In this document: positions 21,832 through 34,273 of the stretch, piece after piece | How positions within the stretch are numbered: the stretch's first letter is position 1 | How the letters are laid out: every line of letters starts with the position of its first letter | NCBI GenBank assembly: GCA_037178975.1 | Contig: JASJZH010000004.1 | Location: 7,316,001-7,380,000 of the forward strand | Direction of reading: 5' to 3' | DNA from: Oscheius tipulae | Lineage: Eukaryota; Nematoda; Chromadorea; Rhabditida; Rhabditidae | DNA length: 64,000 nt | Position numbers and translations under genes: made by a program | The notes under the pieces: model-generated | Seen by the model: the letters and a program-made list of their open reading frames with translations, nothing else | Told to the model about the DNA's origin: nothing | The model's database searches: none

Positions 21832-23380
21832 TCAGATTCGTTTGTAACGGGCGAGACAAGCAGAGTTCTCCAGGTTGATCAAGTAGACACGGTGGTGGCT
21901 GACGTTGAGAGCTTGATAGATCGCGTACCTATACATTTGATCGTTTTCTAGACCCTAATAGTTTTCTCACCTTCCATCGTCGATGATTCTGTAATAAAAG
22001 TCGTGTGCCTGCTTCTTCTTGGCATCATCCGGGTAGTGAATCTATGTAGATTTTGGCTTAAAATTTTTTATTCATACCTCCATGTTGATCTGGCAGATTG
22101 TGATGTCATTCTGTTCAAGGAGCGCTCCTTTGTAGAAGTACGGAAGGAGCTCGTATTCAGCGCCTTCGGCATCCAGCCAAAGTCCGTCGAAGAACTAGAA
22201 AGAAGGAGATGTTAATTTGAAGATTATCATACCTTCCGTCGGACAACATGCTGAAGGAAGTAGAGCATGTCGATGTGAACCACAGTCTTTGTCACGTACT
22301 GCTTGTCTGAAATGGGATTGGTGGAAATTTTTTAATACCGTGTATTTCCCATTTCTAGGAGCGATTAACTCATCCTACACTAGTTTACTTTACGATATCA
22401 GCGACCTATTTTCTATGGCCCATCTTATAACACGTTCTCGGGATCATACTGCCACCCGTACTGACTCGGAAACCTTTCAGCTTATTTGTACCATTTTCAC
22501 AATTGTGTCAGATAATCGTATATATCTCGAGATGGTTGTGATAGGACCTTTCATGAATAGTAAAATTATTCTTCTATCTTAAAACCCCGATTTTATGAGG
22601 GTAGGAAATTGTGCTGGTTCTACGCAAACTTTCTGTCATTTGCCTTTTGCCAACGGTCAATCTCCGAAATGACGTTCTGAGAAAAAGAAGGAAAAGAACT
22701 CACTGACTAGAACACTGGCTTGGGAGACTCCAGCCTTAGCTCCGACAGCGAATGGAAAGTAGGACCCAATGGACGAGAACAGATCCTCGTTGATGTCCGT
22801 GATCGGATCCGCTCCGAACATTTCGACTTTGTTCTCGAGTTTTTCCTGAGAAAATCTACCTTTACCGGGCTCTTCTGAGACTACCTTTAGAGCCGTCTCG
22901 GCATCGATATCGTTTCCTACGCCAATTGTAAGATGGGTTGTCTGTGTCACGCTCTAAGTTCTTCTTCTGAGGAATCCATTTAAAACTGACCGAATCAGGC
23001 ATGATATGATATTTTGCCTCGTCCTTGTTGTTAAAGACTTCGATATCAAAGCTCTCTCTGAGAATACCGGAGCAAGAGTCGGAGATGTGGTTGATGTTGT
23101 CCCAGGTCTGAATTTCAAAACTATTGTCACTCGAAATCCTCTCTGAAATTACATCATCGGCCTTGTCCCTATGAATGGCCATTTTGTTGACCATACAGTC
23201 CTGCCAGAGACCGAGAATCTCCTTACCCGTTCGGCTGATCTGAAAATTGGATTTCCACACGCGAAAACCAAAGTTCTGGCGAACCCTTATGTCAGCTGCG
23301 TTACTTTGTAGGAATACAAAGACGAATCCGGCACATGCTATAACAGCAATTAGGATACGCATAGCGACTGGAGACTTCAT
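21832..23380 (-). CDS. FkbM/Methyltransf_21-like membrane-anchored methyltransferase, 319 aa
   Basis: Seven exons: 22991-23380, 22885-22953, 22704-22845, 22233-22306, 22078-22194, 21971-22041 and 21832-21928 (960 nt). The N-terminus has a signal-anchor helix (AMRILIAVIACAGFVFVFL), so it is probably type II, in the secretory pathway. The SAM-binding region follows the nematode FkbM-like pattern: HLTIGVGNDIDAE, then FGADPITDINEDLFSSIGSYF, HIDMLYFL and WLDAEGAEYELLPYF. The Asp/Glu positions expected to contact SAM are present. Most nematodes have several members of this family with no known substrate. The 397-nt fourth-position intron is the longest here; others are short. A candidate terminal exon of another gene lies 69 bp upstream on the same strand. 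Confidence 0.82.
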
Positions 23381-23449
23381 CTTTGTTCAAACGGGGAGAG
23401 GGGAGAGTACTGTCGGTCCGAGACTGGGAGAAATCCGAGTGAAAACTCG

Positions 23450-23613
23450 CTAACGATCGAGGTACGAGACAAGATCTCGGGAAGGATATTCCTGTTCATC
23501 GGCGTTCTTGATCAGCTCTTTATACAGGTGCTTGTTTGCAATACGAGGAGTTTTTTTGTTGAGCGAAGGGAGGATTCCGAAAAACTTAGGCCCAGTCTCG
23601 ACGCTGTTGGAAG
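23450..23613 (-). CDS. Candidate terminal exon of an unidentified gene
   Basis: After an acceptor-like TGTTACAG, an open stretch reads GPKFFGILPSLNKKTPRIAN, continues KHLYKELIKNADEQEYPSRD and ends LVSYLDR-stop. Composition is protein-like. No upstream exon was found between here and the GPCR at 24572. It could be the last exon of a gene in an operon with the methyltransferase 69 bp downstream, or a relic. Confidence 0.3.
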
Positions 23614-24571
23614 CTGTAACATTATCAAAATGAGGTCGCACCTATGTAACCGATTCAACGAGATGTTTCTCTACAATCATGTCTGGGTAGACCTTCTCAA
23701 TCTCCAAGCAACTAAATTTATCGGTTCTTAGCAGCATGAGAGTACATTTAAGTCCTTGTTTCATGTTAAGCAATGCTTTTTAAATATGGCCATAACAAGA
23801 TAGGTTCGGAACATCGGTTCAATTCCGCTTTAATTGCAGAACATTCTTCAGTCGCACATGATCCTGCGCTTTCAGCAAAACTTGGGGAAAAGCGTCTGTC
23901 TTAAGCAGATGTCTTTTGGTCAAAATCTTTGTACTACATTCCTGTGAAACCGTGTCATTTACAAGTCAGCACACTACTTTCAGTAAGGGAATTGTTTCAG
24001 GCTACCCGCTAATAGATTGGGTGATAAATCAATCAAGCTGAGCTCGTATAATCCAAGTCTACAGTTTCAGAACTGAAGATGCCAAGTATTCGCAGGTGTC
24101 CAAGGTTTCCTTTGTTTCCTTATCTCGCGGATAGTCCCAGTTACAGTAATCTGATGATCTCGGTTCTTTCGCGTAGAAAAACCGCGTAAAAGACAAGACA
24201 GTTCTGCGTCGTCGCTGCAGGTTCGTTCCGAGATTTTCCTCTTTTGGCCTCTTATTTTCTAGAAGAATGACGCTTGTTTGATCTCGAGGACCGTACAGAA
24301 TCGCGTGTAGGATAATCTAATATTGAGACCCATAAATTTCGTCTGATCACCGAGTTGGTCTTCCCTGAAGAGTCAATTTGTCATCGAGGCGACCAGGATT
24401 ATTCCACCTAATTATAAAGACACCACGCCGCAATTACCCTCCGCGATTTCTCAGAAGTTGAATGTTGAAAAGAGAGACCAATTTATTTAATAAGATTTAA
24501 GAGAGATTCCCTGAAAAAGGCTGTGAGGCGGTTGAGCAGTTCCACTATAGGAGAGCCTCCTACGCGATGTT
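23614..24571. other. Intergenic, methyltransferase upstream region to GPCR 3' end
   Basis: About 950 bp with no convincing coding segment on either strand. It holds the 3' flank of the neuropeptide-receptor-like gene. Confidence 0.35.
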
Positions 24572-26318
24572 TTAGATACTTCGTTCTTGTTGACTCGGGG
24601 CCGCGATCTGGAACAGTTTGCTTATTATGAATCTTGAGACTGTGTCAGATCTCATGAAATCCCAGAAAAAGATACTCACTCGAATCACGGTGTTCAAAGG
24701 CTGTTTTGATTGGACTTTCGGCTTGCGGCGGATCGTCTTCAGAAGAATTTCCTTGAAGGAGGGATTTAGCCAGGCATAGAGGATCGGATTCACAACATTC
24801 GTTGACATCGAGATCCTGAAAATGTTACTGTTCCATAGATTCAAGTTTCTGGTAGGTTCTTTGCTTGAAATGCCGAAAGCCGCATTTTCGCACGTCCAAG
24901 ACTGATGAGCGAAAACGCGCAGATAGTATCTACTCGCCGCATTGCCTTTCCAGCAGTTTGTAGCGACAAGTCACACGCGTTCTGGCCAGATTGAAGATTT
25001 GAGCTAGGGTTTTCAGTCCTAATCTCCAAAAAAGAGGTGCAGGGTCACGATTACTCTCAACAAACTAACAGGTGAGCGATCATCGAAGCCAAGTAGGTGT
25101 GATCCATCTGTGAGTCGTGGAAGAATCCCTCGTTGTATTCGATGATCAAGGTGATCACGTTGTGAGGGAGCCACGAGAACCCGAATATCAGAACCTGGAT
25201 ACTTTCTGATTGTTCAGGCTATGAGGTTTCCTCACCATAGAGGCCAGAATCATGGTTGTTCTTCTCTGTTGAGCAATCACATTTGTTCTTTGCTTGTCCT
25301 CAAAGGAAGACTTTGAGTCCTCTTCATTTCCCAGGTGACCCATTGTACTGTGCTCAAGGAGCTGACTTCTCTCTGTCAACTTCTTCAGCTTGGCGTCGGC
25401 TCTAAAACAGGATTGATTACTGGAATCCAAATTCTCTTACCGCTCCCTCAGCCTTGAAAAGATTGTATAGTAGCACATGGCCATAATGGCAAAAGGAAAG
25501 ACGAATTGGAGCATCAGAACCATGAGAGCGTAGCCTTTTCTAACCTCGGGAAGAGGCCATTTCTCTGTACAGTACTGAAAATACATTTGGATAGATATGT
25601 TGGGCCTATCCTACCTCTCCACAAAGCCCACTAATCTCCACCACATCCATATACCATCCGTAAGGCATGCAGACGATCACAGACATGATCCAAAGAGCCA
25701 AGGCGACCAGGCTGGCGCGTCGTGGATTCAATGGATGTTTATGGGGTCGAACGACTAGGCTGTACCTACAAATTTCTATGTTTTCAGTATCCAAAGTCTA
25801 TCTACCTGTCCAGAGCAATGACACAAAGAGAGAAGGTGGACACCAGGACAGAGGCTCCCTAAAAGTTTGTGTCAGTTCTGTTTCAGTGGGTCATACCTGG
25901 ACAAGAGGAATCAGTTTACAGACAGGTGAGGCAAAGAACCATGTCTTATAAATGTTCGTGATCGGGGTGATTGGCAGAGAAGTTAGGCACATCAACACGT
26001 CGCCAATAGCCAAATTCAAGATAAAAATGTTCTGGACTGTCTGTAGGTGTCGGTTCCGCAATGTCAGATACCTAAAATACTAAACATAACCCCTGCTCTC
26101 AGGTGTTCCGGGTTTTTTGGTCCCAGACCCCGGTCTAAAGGCTCTTGAGCACGCGCGTGTCTCTCCAAATATACTCACAAAATTGCGATATTTCCGATGA
26201 GGCCGAGTACGAAGATGTGTAGGTACAGAATCCCGAAGCCGATCATCACCAACGGCTCATTGGTCAAGTCCGGATGCTCGTCCACGTAGCGGACACATCC
26301 TCCGACTTCCGAATCCAT
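24572..26318 (-). CDS. Rhodopsin-family GPCR, neuropeptide Y/F receptor-like, 371 aa
   Basis: Plasma-membrane peptide receptor coupling to G proteins. Nine exons: 26179-26318, 25897-26071, 25806-25858, 25615-25765, 25441-25574, 25236-25401, 25070-25194, 24680-24815 and 24572-24607 (1,116 nt). TM1 has GLIGNIAIL and TM2 LNLAIGDVLMCL. The DRY motif of TM3 (CVIALDRY) is split by an intron. TM4 is ALALWIMSVIVCMPYG, TM5 ALMVLMLQFVFPFAIMAMCYY, TM6 IFGFSWLPHNVI and TM7 NVVNPILYAWLNPSF (NPxxY). The N-terminus carries no signal peptide; ATG follows TTTTCAG. The third intracellular loop is long and basic. The closest pattern is the nematode NPR/neuropeptide F receptor group; the ligand cannot be named. 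Confidence 0.88.
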
Positions 26319-29300
26319 CTGAAAACAGTATGTTTCACATATTTCAGGAAGCAGATTGCAAAAAGACCCAAGGCACAAGCCGTCACTCCAGAAACGCGAT
26401 TTGGGAATTGGGAATTTTGGTCTTTGAAGAGTACGAGAAAACACGATACCAGCCTTCTCATTATAAATGTGAGCAAGGGAAGGGGCGGGAGAGAAAGACT
26501 GGTAGAGGGACACAAAGGAGGTTAGGTTGGAAGACGGATAATTGAATTTTATTATGATTTCGAGGAATCTGAGAGGTGTCTACTGGAAGTCAACGACAAG
26601 AAGCCTGGAGGCAAAACGAAGCAAATCTTATGTTGCAGCAGATAACACATGTCTGTGGCACAAAATGACTTGACGACTGATTGACAGTCGCTGACACTCA
26701 CGCTCGGAAGTAACTTCTGCTGAGTACTTCCTCTAGTTGAGGCTCGAAAACACGGTTAACCTGTTAAGGAGTGAGTATTTGTGTACCCGAAGGAAGTCGC
26801 GTGAAGGTGGAAGGAAGGACCAATTTCCTGAAGGTGGGGGCGAGATGAGAAGCGACTCGAATAGTTCATGTCCAATGGAATCGAAGTGTCTTTCCGTTAC
26901 GCTATCATAAACTTTGAGAGGAGGAACTAAACTGCGACCTAAGCAGGGGGAAGTCCGCATCAGGCTCTCGAGACAACAATGAACTGAGCGTGTTCCGAAA
27001 GAGATTGAGACTTATCAAAGGGCTCGAAAGACCGGCATCTGGTTTTAAAAGGGTTACGGCTTTCAAATTCGTTTAACGGTTCATATAACTCTGCAGAAGA
27101 AGTTATGGGAAATCTGGGGGTAGAATATTCGAAAGGATTGCTCATTCTACTTCCCATCGGAAGAAAAAGAGTCGCACGGCTATACTACTCAAGACCTAGA
27201 ACCCATTATGATAATTTTATGAGGGCAGAGAACACAGAAATGAATCTAAACAGCCTATCAATCCAATTCTTAACTAGAAATGAACGTCAGTAAATTGCAG
27301 CCTCCCGAGTGCAAAAAAGGAGAAGGGAGATCTCGCAGATCAAATTGTCTCGTATGCTGAGAACATTTGAAAAAGGACCCAGCAGCCCACATCATTTCCA
27401 AAGGGCAAAAGGCCATGTTGATATTTTTCAGACCCGAAAAAGGCGTCTACTGAATAAATAAAAAAGTGGAGGTGGTCTTAAAGAGTGCTTAATTCATCTT
27501 CCTCAAGAATGTTATCTTTTTCTGGAAGTCTTATGAAAACAATTTTTTTGCTCTCATATGGCACTGGTCAGGAGGAGTACAGATCTTTTTACTAGAGATA
27601 TGGAAGTAGAGACTGATAGGATTAGGACAGTAGAGAACGAGCCCAAAGTTCACGTTTCAGTAAAAGTAGGACGCACTTTTTGCTTGGAATCGTGAGATTC
27701 TGTGCTCAACTTGGTCTCGGCTTGTCTCAAGAGTGAAACAGAGCAAATCCAGGGTGAACTAGGGTGTTTGGAAAACTCGAAAGCACTATTGGTCTACAAC
27801 AAACTACACGAACAGGCCTAGGCGGTACGGGTGGGCCTCAATCCAAAAGTAGTAAATTGACCATTACGTAGTAGCAAAACAATTATGTTGCACGTAATTG
27901 GGCCAAGACTAACTCAAAACCAAACTGGCTATACTTTCGAGCAGGCTTTGTCTTCCATGATTTATGAACACTAGACGTCGTTCGAAATTTATCATGTTAG
28001 TCCTAAAGCAGGTTGCTTGCCAATCATATAGTGTGTCGCCCAGTAGTTCCAAGAAACATGCATTCTAGACTGGGGCTCACGTTACACGTGCTCCTGGAAA
28101 AGGAAGCTGACGGGTCTGGTGAACAACCACACAACTTCAAAAGACAATAAAACCGTGTTACGGTAATTTATGGAAGTTTACGACGAGTACCCCGATTACT
28201 CGAGTATTCTTTTTGGAATTTTGTCTTGGTTAATAATTCACGCGAAGCTTATGATCCAGGAAGACGTCAGCGGAAGTCAACAGAAACTTTGAAAGACGGG
28301 AGTCGGTAAACAGGCGGAATTTTAAAGTTTATTATGGAGAAAAAGCTTCCGGGGACGGGGATAGAACAAAAAGTACGAGACAGAGAGACAAGGAACACCC
28401 AGGCACTACTAGAAGCTCTTCCGGCCCAGTCTAAGTGAGCCTATTGTGACTGTCAGGCCAAGCGAAAGGTGAAGCTTAAATTTGGTCCTCTAATACAACG
28501 AGAAACTCAGTTAAGACTTCAGAGACTAATGATGTTGCTATTTCTTTCCCAAAGGTTTTAACTCTGTTTTGGTCAGCAACCCTTCTTAGATTAATTGGCT
28601 GTAAATAGGAGTGTCGAATGCTACGTGCCCTTAGGGAAATTGACAGGCTGCCACGGTAGTGAAAGACAGGAATTTTTATGTTTTGAACACTGCCAAAGCA
28701 CGTGAAACTGTGCCTTTTTACATGTTTTTATCGGGAATGGGGTAGCAACTCGGGTCACCCAAGGAACGTGCCAAGGTTACCAACCCATGAAAAGCTTTAT
28801 GGTCGTCTATTGGCCCGAGTGCTAGAAGATTGAGAGGGAGTCTGAATGATCAAAAACTTGGGCTAGTTACCGTTTTGTAAAGACAAATGATAGACCTGGA
28901 CATTTGCTTCACGGTGGTCATGCATCAGAAGGACGGACCGATCGGTTCGAGAACACCAGAACAATAGACACTGCTCTGTTGATGCTCTTCAATTCCACCT
29001 CATAATCAAATTATCAGAACTATGCAACTAGCAAAACACCTCGGTACGGATTTAGAGGTATTTAGAAATCCAAACAGTTCAGTTCGAATGGTGAAATGAG
29101 TGGGTTTCTGCAATCTCAGCCAAGTTTGATTTGATCTTTGTGCAGCAGTTCTTTACTATGCTTTTGCTAATTGACTGATAAGGTCAAATTAACGCGTCGA
29201 CGTTCAAAGTCACGAATGATCTGTGCAGTTGCAGGAATGTGAGTGATTCTTAGAAATTATGGTTGTGTAATAGATACAGAAATGCTGCTGTAAGATGAGG

Positions 29301-32300
29301 ACAGGAGGTAGCCACAACTAGAAGCAGAAAGCGGTGACTAAAACCGGAAAAGAGTCAGAGCCAGGCCGAAGGTATCACTCAAGTGTGAACCACCTCCCAT
29401 GCAAATTGAAACAGGCTGTCCACCTTCTTGAGAAGCGAGATTAGGTTGGTCTCATCAAGTCAGTGACCAAAGACGCATCAATGTCATCTAGCCAGGGTGA
29501 CAGTCAAAATATTTTTCCTTGGAAGTTTCCTCCCTCCATTCATTCTTGGTCAAGTTTCATACACGCAATTTAACAGAAAATTAGGAAAAAAGCTGTTCAA
29601 TGAGCAGTGTCAACGACAGTCGTTAAAGTTATCTCATGGAGGGCAAGATTGAAATAAGAGATCACTTAGAACACGCCACAGAACTTGGTCTGTTTTGCTG
29701 ATCATCCGGATGTCAAATAACTTTCGGGCACGTGAAGCCGAATACATACGTAACCGGAGGTTGTTTTGGCGACTTTCAACCTCGATTAGAATCGGTTGCT
29801 AATCCTTTAAAGACTTGTTTCCTGGTTTTGAAGGAAATTGTTGAATTGGATAAGAAAAAAACCTATCGACCATCAAGAATGGTTTTAGAGCAATGTGTCC
29901 TGGCAGAGACGTTATGGGAGAGATGTTTGAACATAATACAGTACGAAAGAGACTACTATGAGCCGCCGAGCCGGTACGAGAGATGAGCTCGTTACTTGAA
30001 ACTTTGGATAGAGACTACTCTGGTTTATTTTGGAGACCGTTCCAAGAGAAACTGACACAGTAATAGTGCAACTGGCCATGAAAAGTCTACAGTAAGAGCC
30101 CGAGTCATAATGGTCATACAATGTCGTCATTTGGACGGATCAGAGGCTAGTTTTTTTCCGCTAGACTATTTATGCTTGTTAAATGCAGAGAAATGAGCTA
30201 TTCAGCTAGCAATTGAAAGACACAGTCACTCCTAAAACACTTTTTATGAAGTTAGTGAATGATTCAAAGTCAGTCGACGGTGATTGATGGACAGATAATT
30301 TAAGACAATTTCGAACGTCCGCTTTGAGAAGATAATAGCTTGACTCATGCTCTAGATCACAACCAGTCGTGTCATTCTGTGTCAACCATGAAAACTAGAT
30401 AATCCTTAAGTTTCGGAATAAATATTTACCGTACAAAATTAGCCTAACATCGAGGAAGTTTAAGTATAAAGTGCTGACCTATGGTCGGATTAGGGGGGAT
30501 GCCCCTTCGCCCTTTTTATGGCATCTTCCCAATTTTTGGCCAATTCACTCCTCGGGGAGATTCGATGGGAACTTTGATGTTGTAAGTGAGTGAGGGACTC
30601 TCGAAAAATTTATATTATTTTAGGCTCAAAAAAACCAGCTGAAAGTCATGACAGCCTTCCAGGCCGTTCCAGATAGGACCATTTGTAAAATTCAATGGAA
30701 CCCCTGTTGCTAAACGAGAAAACCAAATAGGCTTATTTCGAAGCGGAAAATGTTGGCTGTGAGGAGGTGCCACGATATTGCGTGTCTGGCGGAATAAGTA
30801 GGTTGAGCCGTCTACCTGGTTGAGAGAGAGAAAGGAAGTAGAACTTGAGATAAGAACTTGGGAGGCGACGTGGTGGATGGTATACCTCCCACCCCTGGGG
30901 AAAAGTTAACCCGCCCGTAGTAGATGAAACCTCAAGAGATCATAGGCTTCGACTCTGGAAGTAGTCCCAAGTTCATAATCAGGCACAAAAATAGCTTTAG
31001 ATTCAAAGTACAGATTGTAGTAAAGGAGATTGGGAGAGAAATCGGGTTTATTGCAGCCAAGAGTCCAACTTTTTACCGATACTTGAACGGAAACATGCGT
31101 ATCACTATCAACATTGGAAAATGAGAAGAACATTGTCAAGACTCGAAACCTCAAGATAAGGTTGAGTTCTCTCATCTTAAACAGGGGTTTTTACTACGGA
31201 TCTATGAGACAAGCTCCCATTGCTAGGGAGCACATGCAAAGAAGTCAAGAGGATGCTATGAAGATAACTCTATTTCGTTTGACTTCCATCTCACAATACC
31301 CATGTTACCATATATAGCCACTAGAGTGTAGTTAAACTCATAGCTTAGGAACAAAAGAAACAGAAAAAGTATCTTGCCTAGAGCTCTTTGACTCCCAGTA
31401 CTAATCACCCAATTACCATTCTGATCCTCCTAAAGCCTAATGTTCAAATTGTTCTCTCCTACAGACCGCTTACTCACATTCTACCTAGACTCCTCTACAT
31501 GGAAATGGATTCGTTTGTTTACATAAAATATGTGCATTATTCTCATGTGAAGATTACGTCAAAGCATAATGGTATCTATTAGACGAAGGTTGGATATCAC
31601 TTTCCTAGGCAGTGTTCTTTGCAAAAACTGGAGTTTTTTCGAACTTCCTGCCTTAATACGCGGGAGCGAAAAATTAACCGAGACAGCTTCCGTAGCACAA
31701 GGATCACGACTAGCACATGTGCGTGGAATAGTTTTAGATGAAGTGTTTAAAAAGTTTTGAAATGGGTTTTTGAAAAAAGGAAATCAGGTCAGTCGAGCTA
31801 AGATGAACTGACGACACGATTTGATCTGACTCAAGCAGTGAAACCTGCAGATTCAGCAGAAAATTTGAAATCTCACACATGTTTTAATAGATGTTTGGAA
31901 GGAATGAGGCTCTCAAGACCGAGCCATGAAATCTGTTTACGGCGCCCTAGAAACTCAAAACCCTCTTAAAGCTCATTTTTGAAGTTGGGTAGACGAGTCA
32001 TAAACGGATGATCGACTCGAAGCGTAGGCTACGTAGGCTTCAAATACGTTTCTCCCTCCAAATCTGATTGAGCAGATTTCACGGATCAAAATGATGAAGG
32101 AACATATTTACAACGTAATTATGCTAAAAATATGGAGGTAACAGGTTATGTCTATTCCAAGATGTGCACGAGGATGTTGTATCATTGGAACTGGTAAACA
32201 TGGTCTATTCTTATAAAAGCTTAGCATTTAATATCACCAATTTCTGAACGGAATTACTCACAGATAATGGACTCAGCTTTCAGTTCTATACTTGGTCCAA

Positions 32301-33005
32301 ACTGAAAGGACAGGCTAAACGGATCTAAGGGAAGAAGGACGGATCGCTAATCCTTTGGTATAGCTACAGTGATTTAGACCACTGCGATGATGGTGCGGTA
32401 TACGCACTGAACCTATCTCTCCCTTCCCTAGACACCCGTCTCAATCTCACATTTATTAGAGAAGAGCGTCCACCAATAAAATACTCTAGCAGATTGGCCC
32501 TCGGTAGAGTAGAACTTCCAAGCTTGGTGGGCTTTTTGCAAAAGAAGGAAAAAGTTAGAAACTTCCTGTAGCAGAGATCTTTCCTGTTCCCCATTTCTCC
32601 ACAAAGCGGAAGTTGAGCTTTTTGCTCTCCAATCTTTCCCCCAAGTGTGAAAGCACCATTCCGGCCGTTCGTTAGCATGATGTTGATTACACCCAGACTT
32701 TTTTGGGGCTCGAGGATCTGTCCTCTTTTGACGGCTGTCTGACCAGAGAGTAAGTGGATTTTCTGAGGTCAAACTGCAAACATAATATGGGGTGAAGGAG
32801 GAATCCCTTCTGCAGATCTTCTACGTCCGCTTATGAGTCCCACTTTTTTGCTACAATTCTTGCTCTATATTAATCCCGAGAAGATCTTCGAAAAACTAAT
32901 TTCGCTATTTCGTTAGTTTGCTGCGTTCGCAGAAGAAAGTCGCTTCCTTCCGCGTCTCTAATTGAAGACAGTAGACTACTCTCGCCCATCAGTAGCCTGG
33001 ACAAC
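26319..33005. other. Long gene-poor region upstream of the GPCR
   Basis: About 6.7 kb without any recognisable protein domain or joinable exon series on either strand. Open frames are short (mostly under 90 codons) with no family resemblance. It may contain distal regulatory DNA for the receptor, non-coding RNA genes or old repeats, none of which I can identify. A block at about 30480-30640 is more GC-rich than its surroundings. Confidence 0.4.
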
Positions 33006-33412
33006 CTGGTGGCGCTACATGTCCGAATTGCTCCGTCTAAGGATCGGACCGCTGAATTGCCGAACGCTACGAACAGACGCCCGTCTTGCTGAGCTGAACG
33101 ATGCTCTACACGACGTCGACTTTGATGTGATTGCTCTAAGCGAGGTCAAAAGAAGAGGACGAGGAAGCCAAATCGTACAATCGAAAAGACATCTGCTGCT
33201 ACATGTCAGATCGGATTCATCGTGAACAGAAGATGGTCTTCATGCGACGATTTTGCAACAAGATGTGGCGAGAACTGGGTACAGATGGCTAAGGCGGATC
33301 CCGACAACTTCAGATAGAGCAAAATGCGACATATCGAAATGATATGATAATCGTAAATAAATAACTTGTAAATAACTCAGTTTTTGACAGTTAGTTAGTT
33401 AGTCAGACAGTC
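33006..33412 (+). mobile_element. RTE-like non-LTR retrotransposon remnant with internal deletion
   Basis: The 5' part encodes the start of an apurinic-type endonuclease domain (IGPLNCRTLRTDARLAELND, then DVIALSEVKRRGRG). After a frameshift it continues IGFIVNRRW. The next residues jump straight to a terminal segment typical of these elements (DDFATRCGENWVQMAKADPDNF, TAG at 33315-33317). The reverse transcriptase between them is missing. The 3' end shows TAAATAAATAA and a short (TTAG)n tail, as seen at RTE ends. Non-functional fragment. Confidence 0.75.
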
Positions 33413-34020
33413 ACGCTTTTGACCTTCATGGTGTCTCATGAACTTCGTTACTCAGTAGCTACGATTTTGATCAAAATGAGAACACCAAGCCCCGATAGGG
33501 AAGCGCTATTTAGTCCTTTGCTTTCAAATGAACGGGCTATTAGAGGCAAGAACCACGCGCTTCGTCACTCTTCCTCTTTGACCTACCTTAATGAATAAAT
33601 AGCTGGCTTATTGGCTTGTTTGTGGGAACAGTCATCGGAAGTTGATGAAGGGCTCGTGGGAGCACAAAACGTACAGAGTAGTATGTGTTAGAATCTGTGG
33701 GAAAGTGCAGTGCTAAGATTATAAAAGATGGAAAGAAAGATTTGCTGAAAGAAAAAGAAGCGCTTAAATACGGGTAGTACAAAAAAAGAGCAATTGTTGG
33801 AAACTGTACAGTCCGTTAGTTTAACCGTTTTCTTTGCTTAGCTCGCAGAAAAGTCTTGAATGAGAACCGTAATAATCCAGAAGCTTCTACATATACAAAA
33901 CTTTGTAGCCTTTTCTTTCTTCCTACATGTATCAATTTTGCCAGTTCAGTGTGAGGTGTTCCAAGAGGATCTCAAGTTGGTCTAATGTACCTCACACCAT
34001 CACCGTGTGTTTCCTGGCTC
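33413..34020. other. Non-coding stretch
   Basis: About 600 bp; no exon, repeat family or RNA gene recognised. Confidence 0.3.
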
Positions 34021-34273
34021 TCAAACCGCCCGACCACTTTCAAATGCTTCCAAAAGACCCACCTTCAGTGCTTTCATGAGGTTCAGCTCAATTAGCTTCC
34101 TCTTCAGCTCCTGCAGCATCTTTGTCCGGTTCTCCGTCTTGAGGACAGCTCTCAGAAGATGTAGATCCTCCGGATCCGGTATGTTGCTGTAGCTCATCTC
34201 GAAATGGACCTCTTCTGTCCTTGGAAGGGCGGGGTCGGGCTGTTTTCCACGAGGCAAAGGAGCGTTTCCCGGT
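34021..34273 (-). CDS. Candidate terminal exon, helical C-terminus of unknown protein
   Basis: After a CTTCCAG acceptor an open stretch of about 83 codons reads PGNAPLPRGKQPDPALP, then SYSNIPDPEDLHLLRAVL and an amphipathic, Lys/Leu/Glu-rich helix (MLQELKRKLIELNLMKALKV), ending at TGA 34021-34023. It looks protein-like and stands out from the surrounding gene-poor DNA. No upstream exon could be joined; the gene may have long introns extending to higher coordinates. Family not recognised. Confidence 0.35.

Noticed and set aside
22217-22582. 121-codon plus-strand open frame
   Set aside because: Lies across exon 4 and an intron of the methyltransferase on the opposite strand; no family resemblance.
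32428-32772. 114-codon minus-strand open frame
   Set aside because: Two overlapping frames on the same strand are equally open; neither has domain resemblance or splice context.
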